From NCBI RefSeq assembly GCF_001294205.1, contig NZ_LAQT01000008.1, positions 62,001-126,000 of the forward strand: a stretch of DNA of 64,000 nt, given 5' to 3'. The stretch comes from Amantichitinum ursilacus (GTDB taxonomy: Bacteria; Pseudomonadota; Gammaproteobacteria; Burkholderiales; Chitinibacteraceae). A model generated the notes under the pieces. It saw nothing but the letters and a program-made list of their open reading frames with translations. It was not told the origin of the DNA and did no database searches. How positions within the stretch are numbered: position 1 is the first letter of the stretch; every line of letters begins with the position of its first letter. The translations under genes were made by a program, and so were the position numbers. This document shows, one piece after another, positions 10,981 to 18,910 of the stretch.

Positions 10981-11345
10981 AGGCTTGTGGCGCTGGATTT
11001 TGATGTTTGGCTGGTGTTGAACATGCCCTTAACCGCTTATGCCTGCGGGGCGCGCTTTGTTGTTCAGCGGGTGCCGGGGCAAGCCCTTGACCGCGTTTGC
11101 CTGCGGCGGGCGTTTTGATGTTCGGCTGGTGCCGAATAAGCCTTTGACCGCTTGTGCTCGGGGCGCTTGTTTTGATGTTTGGCTGGTGCCGAACAAACCC
11201 TTAACCGCTTGTGCCTGCGGCGGACGTTTTGATGTTCGGCTGGTGCCGAATGAACCTTTAACCGCTTGTGCTTGCGGCGCTTGTTTTGATGTTCGGCCCG
11301 CGCCGATAAACCTTAACCGCTTGAGCCTGCGGCGCATGTTTTGAT
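10981..11345 (+). repeat. 57-bp tandem repeat, left flank (about 6 units)
   Basis: The core TTTTGATGTTCGGCTGGTG recurs with starts near 10997, 11055, 11112, 11169, 11226, 11283 and a partial at 11338, a 55-58 bp spacing. Units differ at scattered positions. Because 57 is 19 codons, the array reads as a 19-residue peptide repeat on each strand. I consider this an artefact of period rather than coding. Confidence 0.85.
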
Positions 11346-11369
11346 ACCCGGGGGGGCCCGGGAGCACGT

Positions 11370-11775
11370 CACTTTTCTTTGCTTCGCCAAAGAAAAAGTA
11401 ACCAAAAGAAAGGCGACCCCACTCGCGAATCCTTCGCTCGCCAGGGGGCCCGCAGGTCAAAAGCCGAAACGGACCGTCTGTTACTTCGATGGCTCAGCTG
11501 CCGCTCCGCGGAACTTCGGTCGGACGGAGCCCCAAAGAACGGGTCTCCTTCCCCTCCCTCGACAGGTAATGCCTGCTGTTGGGACGCCGGGATTGCCTCG
11601 TTGCTGCGCAACATCGGGTGGGCGTGGTGGCGACGGGTAACAATGAACATCCGCACCGTGTGCTTAACGCACCCACCCCGCACGGCCACCGCCGACTAAC
11701 TTGCCACCATTCCTTCCACGACGCTCCATAGGGTGGGTCAAGACCCACCACCCAAAGTAGCAAGCAAAAACGCCC
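11370..11775 (+). repeat. Left arm of the long imperfect inverted repeat
   Basis: This segment is the reverse complement, with substitutions and small gaps, of 12118-12536. The best-matched part (about 11395-11475) differs by only a few bases by eye. It contains the motif for which the partner arm reads CTTTCTTTTGGTTATCTTTT. It ends with one copy of the 18-bp palindrome family (11732-11749). Confidence 0.85.
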
Positions 11776-11780
11776 GAGCC

Positions 11781-11933
11781 AAACGTCCGAATGTTTACCT
11801 TGCCGCATCGACATGCACGAACAACCGTGCGAAACGCCCACATGTTTGCTCCGTCCCGGAAGTATGCAAGAACAACCGGCCGAAACGCTCGCATGCTTGC
11901 CTTCTGGCGGAGGCATTCAAGAAACGTAGGGTG
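11781..11933. repeat. 51-bp tandem repeat in the core of the element (3 units)
   Basis: The units begin AAACG at 11781, 11832 and 11883, each followed by a similar ..ATGTTT/ATGCTT.. and CAAGAA/ACGAACAA pattern. The period of 51 bp is 17 codons and again gives pseudo-repetitive peptides on both strands. Confidence 0.7.
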
Positions 11934-12074
11934 CGTTACCCGTAGGGCAACGCACATTTTGGTTATGCCACCGAAGTTGTGAAAGACGGGAAAAATCGGG
12001 ATGGTGGCAAGGAATGACGGGCATGGCGTAGTCGGGGAAATGTGCGTTGCCCCTTCGGGGTAACGCACCCTACG
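11925..12074. repeat. MITE-like palindromic element with GTAGGGTGCGTTA ends
   Basis: The left end starts CGTAGGGTGCGTTACC at 11925 and the right end is its near-perfect inverse, finishing GGTAACGCACCCTACG at 12074, around about 75 bp of unique sequence. Each arm can also fold locally (GTTGCCCC/GGGGTAAC). Similar GTAGGGTGCGTTA-type palindromes are, from memory, scattered through many bacterial genomes. No encoded protein is evident. Confidence 0.75.
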
Positions 12075-12117
12075 TGTGCTTGCGAGCTGTGGTGAATTAG
12101 TGAGTTGAGTTGAGCCT

Positions 12118-12536
12118 TCTTGCGTTTGGCTTTGGGTGGTGGGTCTTGACCCACCCTATGAGAGGTTGGCGGTTTGTGGCGGGAACGGTGACAAGTTAGA
12201 CGGCAGTGGCCGTGCGGCGTGGGTGCGTTAAGCAGGCGATGCCGATGTTCACTGTTACCCGTCGCCACCACGCCCACCCGATGTTGCGCAGCAACGAGGC
12301 AATCCCGGCGTCCCAACAGCAGGCATTACCTGTCGAGGGAGGGGAAGGAGACCCGGTTTTGGGGCTCCGTCCGACCGAAGTTCCGCGGAGCGGCAGCTGA
12401 GCCATGTGAGTGCACGACGGTCCGTTTCGGTTTTTGACCTGCGGGCCCCCTGGCGAGCGAAGGATTCGCGAGTGGGGTCGCCTTTCTTTTGGTTATCTTT
12501 TCTTTGGCGAAGCAAAGTTGCACGATAAGTCTTCAC
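12118..12536 (-). repeat. Right arm of the long imperfect inverted repeat
   Basis: This is the inverted counterpart of 11370-11775. It includes a copy of the 18-bp palindrome (12138-12155) and the flank TTTGGCTTTG...CCCTATGA, which also recurs in the 42-kb repeat. The arms have diverged, so they are not a recent duplication. Confidence 0.85.
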
Positions 12537-12570
12537 TGAAAACCAACGCGCAACGGGGCGCCCCCCGGTT

Positions 12571-12725
12571 TCAAAACATGCGCCGCAGGCTCAAGCGGTT
12601 AAAGATCTACCAGACACCAGCCGAACATCAAAACAAACGCCGCAGGCTCAGGTGGCTAAAGATTTACCAGACACCAGCCGAACCTCAAAACCTGCCCCGC
12701 AGCCTAAGCGGTTAAAGGTTCAAGA
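12571..12725 (-). repeat. 57-bp tandem repeat, right flank (3 units, inverted)
   Basis: Units begin TCAAAAC at 12571, 12628 and 12685, exactly 57 bp apart. They are the reverse complement of the left-flank repeat (shared CGCCGCAGGCTCAAGCGGTT). After it, a small GTCCGGC/GCCGGAC hairpin lies at 12726-12742. Confidence 0.8.
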
Positions 12726-12839
12726 GTCCGGCAAAGCCGGACGTCCCAACCCACACCGCAGGCTAAATATTCAAAGTCCAGACCTACTAAAACCACATCG
12801 ATCCCAAACCTCGAAAACATAACCTCGCAGCGCCCCCAC

Positions 12840-13601
12840 TTATTTCCCGTTAGCAATCCGCTGCTGAATATGCTTCGCCCGATCCGTAGACGACGGATGC
12901 GAACTCATGATGCTGCTCTTGCCGCCATCCAGCGTCGCCAGTTTCTGGAAGCTGCTCACCAGCGCCTGCGGGTTGTAGCCCTTTTGCTTGAGCAGATCGA
13001 ACGAATAATCATCCGCCTGGCTTTCCTGTTTCTGCGAGAACTGCGCGTTCACGAATTGCTCGCCAAAGTCGGCCAACTGCGATTTGCTCAGTGCCGAAAC
13101 CGTCGAATTGCCCAGCGCGCCGACCGCGCCGCGCGCAGCGGCGACGCCGTAGGCGGTTTGTGCCGCTTTACGGCTGTGGCCCAGCGCGACGTGGCCGATT
13201 TCGTGGCCCAGTACCGCGCGCACTTCGTCGTCCGTCATCATGTCCATCAGGCCGCTGTACACGCGCACGCAACCGTTGGCCATCGCCCAGGCGTTGACGT
13301 CTTTGGTTTGATACACCTTGAAGTTAAGCGGCTGGCCCGCGATTTCGGTCGGCAGGCCCTTGCTGATGTTGTTCAGGCGTTTGACATAAGTGCTGCCCGC
13401 CGGGGCGATCTGCGATTTGGCGTCCATTTGCTGGCACGACTGGGCCGTCAGGGTGCGCATGTCGGCGTCGGTCAGCGTGGCGGCCTGGGCCACCTTGGTG
13501 CCGGAATCCAGCAGCGCGTTGGTATCCATGCCGCTGCCTGCGCAAGCGGACAGGGTGGCGACGGTGCTGCACAGCAGTGCATAGCGAGTGAGGGCTTTCA
13601 T
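12840..13601 (-). CDS. M48-family metalloprotease, lipoprotein
   Basis: This 253-residue zinc peptidase of the M48 family (LoiP/YcaL-like) probably degrades misfolded envelope proteins from the inner face of the outer membrane. A lipobox LSAC puts Cys20 at the mature N-terminus. The zinc site HEIGH is at residues 133-137 and the third ligand is Glu193 in QKQESQADDYS. A longer frame would start 61 codons upstream. The ATG at 13601 is preferred because it gives a clean lipoprotein signal and has an AAGGA site before it. It is a single gene, separated from the pilus locus by a bidirectional hairpin. Confidence 0.9.
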   Translation of the reverse strand: MKALTRYALLCSTVATLSACAGSGMDTNALLDSGTKVAQAATLTDADMRTLTAQSCQQMDAKSQIAPAGSTYVKRLNNISKGLPTEIAGQPLNFKVYQTKDVNAWAMANGCVRVYSGLMDMMTDDEVRAVLGHEIGHVALGHSRKAAQTAYGVAAARGAVGALGNSTVSALSKSQLADFGEQFVNAQFSQKQESQADDYSFDLLKQKGYNPQALVSSFQKLATLDGGKSSIMSSHPSSTDRAKHIQQRIANGK

Positions 13602-13728
13602 GGGTGTGTCCTTGTTGTATGCGGTTGTATCAATGCGGTAATCAGGTGCGCATTGTGCCGCAGATCGGTGCGCTTGCCATGTGGGATACCCCGCATAAGC
13701 TGACGGCGGCATTGCACTGGCGCAAAGC

Positions 13729-13756
13729 AAAAAGGCCAGCCTCAAGGCTGACCTTT
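13729..13756 (-). terminator. Intrinsic terminator between the pilus subunit genes and the M48 gene
   Basis: The inverted arms AAAAGG.CAGCCT and AGGCTG.CCTTTT have one mismatch and a two-base loop. On the minus strand the stem runs into T residues, so it should end transcription of the pilus locus before the M48 gene. Confidence 0.7.
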
Positions 13757-13839
13757 TCCGTCCCTGCCACGACAGCCCATCCACCTTGCGGAGTGAATGC
13801 GGTTTGGCGCGATCCCGGTTTTTTTAAAAAAACAGAGGC

Positions 13840-14349
13840 TCAGAAAGAGATCGTCGCGGTAATCGTTGTGGAATAGGTGCCCGCTGCGGGCGTGCTCTGG
13901 GGCGCAATCTGGCCATAGACCGAAAGGGTTTGCGCGCTGCCGTTGCCCACACCGGTCAGTGCATCCACGCCCACGGTGTTGCCCCAGATTTGCGAGCGGC
14001 TGGAATCCTGGTATAGCTGGAATGCTACGGTAGGCCCGCCCGCACCCGCTTGTAACAAGCGACTGGAGACGGCAGAGCCAGTGACGTTGCCCGCATCCAG
14101 TCCGATGCTGTACGGCGCCGAATTGGTACAAGTAACACTCAGCTGCGTGCTTTGGTTGATGGCCGAGGTCAGTACGCCCTGAGTGCCGAAATTGAGTGCG
14201 GACGAGGTAATCGTGCACGCCGCCTGCAGCGTCAGGTTTACCTGAAACTGCGAGGTCTGCGTGGTGAGCGCCATGGCGTTCTGCGCGCCGATCAGCCCGA
14301 GGGCGACGGCCAGAAGGCCTGCGAATTTACGTGTCGTTGGGGTAGTCAT
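13840..14349 (-). CDS. Spore coat U domain pilus subunit (Csu-like)
   Basis: This is a 169-residue secreted protein of the spore-coat-U (SCPU) family. These proteins are the pilin-like subunits of archaic chaperone/usher systems such as Acinetobacter Csu. The signal peptide ends near ALTTQ. The mature part has an early cysteine in AACTITSSALNFGT, a second in VTCTNS, and the typical closing beta-strand YSTTITATISF that would donate to the chaperone or next subunit. The ATG at 14349 has GGAG upstream; an upstream in-frame ATG lacks a good signal peptide. It is the last gene of the locus. Confidence 0.88.
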   Translation of the reverse strand: MTTPTTRKFAGLLAVALGLIGAQNAMALTTQTSQFQVNLTLQAACTITSSALNFGTQGVLTSAINQSTQLSVTCTNSAPYSIGLDAGNVTGSAVSSRLLQAGAGGPTVAFQLYQDSSRSQIWGNTVGVDALTGVGNGSAQTLSVYGQIAPQSTPAAGTYSTTITATISF

Positions 14350-14513
14350 GCTGTCCGCTCCGCAAGGGATGGCCGCCGTGGGTATTGCAGCAAACACGGT
14401 GGCGATGGAATGCATTGTGCGGACGGCGGCGCAGGCGCATAGCTAGCATGGCTCCTGGCCAGGACAGGTCCTGGGGCGGAGTGCTCACCGCAACGGCGGC
14501 GAGATCGGGTCAA

Positions 14514-14891
14514 TCAGAAAGTGATGGTAGCGACGGCGCTTTGCGCGGTGTTGGCCACGGCGGCGTGCATGTTTTGCGTTTGCGCGGCGCCGGGGATGGC
14601 GGTTTCCGGCTGGACTTCGGCGCGGCTGAGGGCCGAGCGGGTTTGATGCAGGCTCGGGTTGCTCACCTCAACCTGGTACGGCGTGCGCGACGAGCAGCTG
14701 ACGTTAACGTTGCTGCCCACCTGACCCGCCAGTGCTTGTTGCGAACCCACGGTACAGACTGAAACCACGGTCAACGACACTTGCAGGGTAGCGTGATCCG
14801 CCGCATTCGCCGTCGGCAGCAGGGCGCAGGCAGCCAGCGTCATGGCGACGGCGGCGGTCTTGGCGGAGATGCGGATGGAGTGGAATGCCAC
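14514..14891 (-). CDS. Short spore coat U-like pilus subunit
   Basis: This 125-residue secreted protein has a signal peptide ending PTANAAD. Its sequence follows the SCPU pattern: an early CTVG cysteine, a mid VSCSSRTPYQVEV segment and a final SAVATITF strand. It is about 40 residues shorter than normal SCPU subunits, with the shortfall in the region after the second cysteine. It may be a minor or tip subunit or a decayed copy. The start is GTG, with AGGGG upstream. Confidence 0.75.
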   Translation of the reverse strand: MAFHSIRISAKTAAVAMTLAACALLPTANAADHATLQVSLTVVSVCTVGSQQALAGQVGSNVNVSCSSRTPYQVEVSNPSLHQTRSALSRAEVQPETAIPGAAQTQNMHAAVANTAQSAVATITF

Positions 14892-15434
14892 GTTTGAAAC
14901 CCCTGTTTTCTTGCAATAAGTGTCAACTTGCGACTGCGCATTTACGACATCTGCATATTGCCAGAGGCAGAATGCTTTGTCGCGTCAAATCCAGCAGCCG
15001 CGCCGTGTGCAGAGTGGTTTGCACATGGGGATATACGCGGGCGGTGCCGCACCGGATGCATCGGCTTGTAAGTAAAATTACGATTTTTTGCGATTTCGTG
15101 ATTTTCCTTGCACAAAAATTTGTAAGGTTTCAGAAACGCCTTGTCGGACACTTTCCTACATGCAATGGGTCGGGGGGACAGGGCGGTTTGAACTACTGAT
15201 TGCGTGCAAGCTAATAGTGGCAAGGGTTGCAGCGCCCATAGCAGACAAAATCCCTGCTGCAACACCAGGGTGGCTCCTGGGCAAAATCAGCGCGCGGAAC
15301 GCTGGAACCTGGGAGTGCTCCTGGCCAGGCGTGTAAGGAGCGCGCCTGGGATGAGCGCCCTGACAGCGGTTTCATCGCCTGACAAACGGTATGTCGTTTT
15401 GAGGTCAACCCGGGAGAACACCCAGGTTTTGCAC
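14892..15434. other. Gene-free spacer between usher and subunit genes
   Basis: These 543 bases contain no convincing ORF. A notably A+T-rich stretch lies at about 15065-15135, unlike its surroundings and suitable for a promoter serving the two subunit genes on the minus strand. No clear -35/-10 pair could be assigned. CTCCTGGCCAGG occurs near 15317 and again near 14450 beyond the short subunit gene, a small local repeat. Confidence 0.5.
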
Positions 15435-17816
15435 CTAGTTACCCGAGACCGGGTTGCAGGTGAGGGGCCCCAGCGTAGGTAGCGGATTATCCGGGGTGGG
15501 GGTGTAGTCAAAGCTCACTTCGCAGCGCAGATCGACGTCATCCACGCGGATGGTGTTGTGCGCCACCAGGCCTTCTATAAAGGCCACGCCGTCAAAGCCG
15601 ACGACAAATTCGCGGCCGCTTTGCAGATCGCGTACGCCCAGGCCCGCGGGCAGCGGGTTGCCTTTAACGTCGTGCAGGATGACGGTGGCGGCGCGATAAC
15701 GGCTAACGGGGAAATACGCCATCGCGCCCGAACCCGCTTGCGGCACGATCTCGGAATCCGTGGTGGTCAGGCGCGCATCGGCCGGTAAATTGACGCCGTT
15801 AATGGCAACGTGATTGGTCTGCCATGCAATCAGATCAGGCACCAGCAAGTGGCCATTGCTGTTGGTGACGCCAATCGGGCGATATTCATGCAGCACCTGC
15901 ACGCCTTCCATGCCATCGGTGCTGACCAGGGCAAAGGCATCGCTGATACGGCGCGCGGCGATCACATCGCTGTCCATCCAGACCAGCGCGCCGCTCATAT
16001 CCAGCGAGTAATTGCGCTGGCCGTTACTGTTTTCTACCGAGCCCAGCACTTCGCCATACCGGCCCAGGTAGTTGGCGCGCGCTTGCTGGTAGGGATTGCC
16101 GGCATTGTTGTTGTCTTGCACGGCCCAACCCAGCCCACCGCTGTAATCGGCCGGGCGCGCTGCATTCAGGCCCCAGCTGCGCTGGCCGTTGGCGGTGCTG
16201 AGCGACGCCGACGCGGTAATCTGATTGGGCAGCGCAAAGTTAAAGCTGGCATAGCCGCCCGATTCGCCGCTGCGGGCAAAGTCGCGATACAGACTAAGCA
16301 GAAAGCCGATATTGCGCGATACCTCCAGGTTGTAGCTGAGCGAACCCAGCCGCGTAATCTGCTGCCCCTTTTGATGTTGCTGCACCAGGCTGAACGAAAT
16401 GGTTTGCTGGCCCCACAAGGGCAGCGACAGCGCCACCTGGTCGGTTTCCAGCAACACGGGCGAACCGGTGACGGCGGCCAGATCGCCAAAGTTGGAGGTG
16501 GCTTTCTGCGTTTGCGCGGTAATGCTGAAATGCGGCGTGATCAGCTGATAGCCAAGTTTGAGCTGCAGGCCGGACAACTCACCACCGCTGGCCGACGCAG
16601 CCGCATTGACGACGCCCATATTGCCCAGCTTGACCAATACTCCCGCGCCCGCATTGACCAGGCCGCGGCTGAGCTCGGTGTGGCCTTCCACGGTCAGTTC
16701 TTTGCTATAGCCATAGCGGCCGGTGGCGCTGACGGCGGGGTGGCTGTAGTCGTAATCGAATGAAGTCAGGCCGTAGTTTTGCCGTACAAAGCCGCTTTCG
16801 ACCGAGAAGCTGGATAAACCGGGGTTGAGCAAACGCGTGTCGACATAGATCGGCACGGTGGTGGTCACTTCGCGGCCTTGCGCGTCTCGCACCACTACGG
16901 TGGCGTTGCCCGCGCCGACAATGCCGGGCGGATCATGCGTTACAAACGGCCCGGCGGGCACGTCGCCGCTGTATTGCTTCATGCTGTTGATGTAAACGTC
17001 CACCGAGGATGGCACCGCCGTACTGCCGCCCAGCGCCGGCACCGGAAACGTAATCAGATCGGGCCGTAGCGAGAAATTGCGCTGATATTGCACGCCGCCC
17101 AGCCGGACCGAGCGCGTCCAGTCCAGCGATGAACTGACCGAATCGCCCACCCGCACCGTGGTCAGGTTCTCGGGATTGGAGTGGCTGAGCGTGGTATCGA
17201 AACGCAAATAGTATTTGCGCGCCGGCGTGTCATAGAGCGTGCCAGTGGTGCTGGCCACGCCCAGTGGCGCAAAGGCGCGCGCCTCGCTCCACAGCGAATA
17301 ATCGCGGGTGTTGCCGCTGCCTTGGGTAAACAGATCGTAATTGATGACCATGCCCAGACCGCTGCTGGCGGGCAGCAGGCGCGGCTGGACGCGGCTGATG
17401 TCCACCGCCTGCAGCATGGTCTCGGGCACTTTCAGGTCTAGCGTTTGCCGCGCCGATTGATACTCGTAGGTGACGTTGGGAATCTGGTCGAGCGAAATGG
17501 TAGCCGCATCGTCGGCAATGGAAGCGGGCGGGATAATGCCCAGCGCTTCCAGGTCCTTGCGCCGTACCATCAGCTCGCCCTGGTATTCCAGAAAATGCGC
17601 CACCGAGCGCGTCGGCGTGCCGTTAACCGTCACCTCCGGGTACACATCGTGTGGCAGATCCATCAACGGCAACGGGTCGTCGGCGGCATGAGCACCGGCG
17701 GTGATCAGGGCTGCGAGCAGTGCTGCGGCCTGTTTTGTTATGGGTAATGGCGCCGAGGTCAGGTCAATGTTCCTCCGCGCTGGCCACTTCAATCGGCAGA
17801 TCGCTCGGCATGCCAT
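15435..17816 (-). CDS. Outer-membrane usher protein (FimD/PapC family, Csu type)
   Basis: This protein of roughly 775-795 residues forms the outer-membrane pore that assembles and secretes the pilus subunits. It has an N-terminal domain (DVYPEVTVNG), a long beta-barrel with a plug segment (about GPFVTHDPPGIVGAG), and C-terminal domains ending CEVSFDYTPTPDNPLPTLGPLTC, as in Csu ushers. The start is uncertain. ATG 17816 and TTG 17792 give long signal peptides inside the chaperone gene. The best ribosome-binding site (GGAGG) precedes a CTG at 17762, immediately after the chaperone stop. The C-terminus is certain. Confidence 0.92.
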   Translation of the reverse strand: MACRAICRLKWPARRNIDLTSAPLPITKQAAALLAALITAGAHAADDPLPLMDLPHDVYPEVTVNGTPTRSVAHFLEYQGELMVRRKDLEALGIIPPASIADDAATISLDQIPNVTYEYQSARQTLDLKVPETMLQAVDISRVQPRLLPASSGLGMVINYDLFTQGSGNTRDYSLWSEARAFAPLGVASTTGTLYDTPARKYYLRFDTTLSHSNPENLTTVRVGDSVSSSLDWTRSVRLGGVQYQRNFSLRPDLITFPVPALGGSTAVPSSVDVYINSMKQYSGDVPAGPFVTHDPPGIVGAGNATVVVRDAQGREVTTTVPIYVDTRLLNPGLSSFSVESGFVRQNYGLTSFDYDYSHPAVSATGRYGYSKELTVEGHTELSRGLVNAGAGVLVKLGNMGVVNAAASASGGELSGLQLKLGYQLITPHFSITAQTQKATSNFGDLAAVTGSPVLLETDQVALSLPLWGQQTISFSLVQQHQKGQQITRLGSLSYNLEVSRNIGFLLSLYRDFARSGESGGYASFNFALPNQITASASLSTANGQRSWGLNAARPADYSGGLGWAVQDNNNAGNPYQQARANYLGRYGEVLGSVENSNGQRNYSLDMSGALVWMDSDVIAARRISDAFALVSTDGMEGVQVLHEYRPIGVTNSNGHLLVPDLIAWQTNHVAINGVNLPADARLTTTDSEIVPQAGSGAMAYFPVSRYRAATVILHDVKGNPLPAGLGVRDLQSGREFVVGFDGVAFIEGLVAHNTIRVDDVDLRCEVSFDYTPTPDNPLPTLGPLTCNPVSGN

Positions 17817-18507
17817 TGATGGTGGCCGTAACATGCGCGCCCGCCAGATCGGCTGCGGCGACGGCCGGGATGTCCCAATTGCGTTGCTGGCCTGCCAGCG
17901 TATAGCCCAGCAAGCCCTCGGCAATGGTCACTTTCTTGCCTTGCGCTGTCACCAGCGTGGCGCTGCTGATGCGCGCATGCAGCTTGCCGCGGTTAAGGCT
18001 ACGCAACGTAAGCAGCTTGCCTTTGGGCGCGACCGTCCATTTAAGATCGGGCTGCGGCGTGCCGGGGGGTAGCACAAACACCGGGATCGAATAACGCAGG
18101 CGCAGGCGCACATTGTTTTGCTGGTCGATCCGGCCGCCCGGCAATTCATCCACCAGCAAGCGATAGCTTTGTTCTTCCGTCACCGACGCGCCATTGGTGC
18201 GCACCAGCCGCACCAGCTGCTCGCCTTGCGGATCGACCTGGATAATCGGCGGGCTGGCCACCACGTCGGTGGCGGGCACCAACTGATCTTCGCCATCGAC
18301 CTGGCTCCAGCGATACACGCGCACCTGGCCATTGACGGCTTCGTCGCCCGGGTTGCGCAAACGCAGGCCCGCAGCGGTCTGGCCCTGCTGCATTTCCAGC
18401 AGGATGGGCGAGATCTGCAAGTAATTGGCGGCAAAGCCGGCATGGCTGAGTGCAAAGGCCACCACGGCCAGCACGCAACGGTGTAACGGTGCCGAGTAAC
18501 GTCGCAC
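17764..18507 (-). CDS. Periplasmic pilus assembly chaperone (PapD/CsuC family)
   Basis: This 247-residue periplasmic chaperone should cap SCPU subunits and deliver them to the usher. A signal peptide (about residues 1-26, ending GFAAN) is followed by two Ig-like domains. The conserved SYRLLVDELPG segment lies at the end of the first domain. The start is GTG, with AAGGAAAA 7 bases upstream. It is first in the locus, so the order is chaperone, usher, short subunit, long subunit. Confidence 0.92.
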   Translation of the reverse strand: MRRYSAPLHRCVLAVVAFALSHAGFAANYLQISPILLEMQQGQTAAGLRLRNPGDEAVNGQVRVYRWSQVDGEDQLVPATDVVASPPIIQVDPQGEQLVRLVRTNGASVTEEQSYRLLVDELPGGRIDQQNNVRLRLRYSIPVFVLPPGTPQPDLKWTVAPKGKLLTLRSLNRGKLHARISSATLVTAQGKKVTIAEGLLGYTLAGQQRNWDIPAVAAADLAGAHVTATINGMPSDLPIEVASAEEH

Positions 18508-18571
18508 GATGGGTTTTCCTTAAGCATGAATGAGGGGCGACTGCGCCCGGTCGGAATCGCGTCCCTGTGCC

Positions 18572-18586
18572 TCTTATTCAATAAGA
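18572..18586. promoter_or_regulatory. Perfect 15-bp dyad upstream of the pilus locus
   Basis: TCTTATT-C-AATAAGA is a perfect palindrome (7-bp arms) about 65 bp upstream of the chaperone start. It sits in an A+T-rich patch that probably contains the promoter, so a repressor or activator site is plausible. The rest of the 18508-18910 spacer has no gene that I can support. Confidence 0.45.
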
Positions 18587-18910
18587 AAATAGGCCAATTG
18601 CAAGTTGCCGCACCGGCGTGGGGCGCGGGTTTTGCGGCGGAAATCCGGCGTGCGCTGGCGGGATGAAGTGCTTGCCGTCGTCAAAGAAATCAAAGGCTTA
18701 GCTAAACCTCGCTATAAAAGCCTTTAAAATCAGACGGCTGGCTGGGGATGGACGGTAGCGCAAGGCGCAAACGGTTGCGGCGCGTGGCATTGATCCGCAA
18801 TGCAGACCCGCCCAAGCGCCGCGTAGAAGTTCATGCAAATAAACTGATAAATCCGACAGCCGTGTATGTGTTTGCTGGGCCGCTGGCGTGGCAAGCCCGG
18901 CGCTATGGCC

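Larger units (their letters stand above)
10981..12780. repeat. Composite inverted-repeat element with nested tandem repeats, no credible gene
   Basis: About 1.8 kb without a believable gene is organised around a centre near 11950. The outermost layer is a 57-bp tandem repeat on the left (about six units) and the same repeat, inverted, on the right (three units). The next layer is a pair of long imperfect arms (about 11370-11775 and 12118-12536). The middle holds a 51-bp tandem repeat and a smaller palindromic element. ORFs occur on both strands because both repeat periods are multiples of three. No transposase is present, so if it is mobile it must be non-autonomous. Confidence 0.85.

Noticed and set aside
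11029-11460. Long ORFs on both strands over the 57-bp repeat and left arm
   Set aside because: They follow from repeat periods divisible by three, lack convincing ribosome-binding sites, and run on both strands at once. From memory, similar predicted peptides are common spurious annotations.
14942-15265. Extra pilus subunit between usher and short subunit
   Set aside because: The 107-codon frame has no signal peptide or SCPU motif, and the region is A+T-rich regulatory-type sequence.
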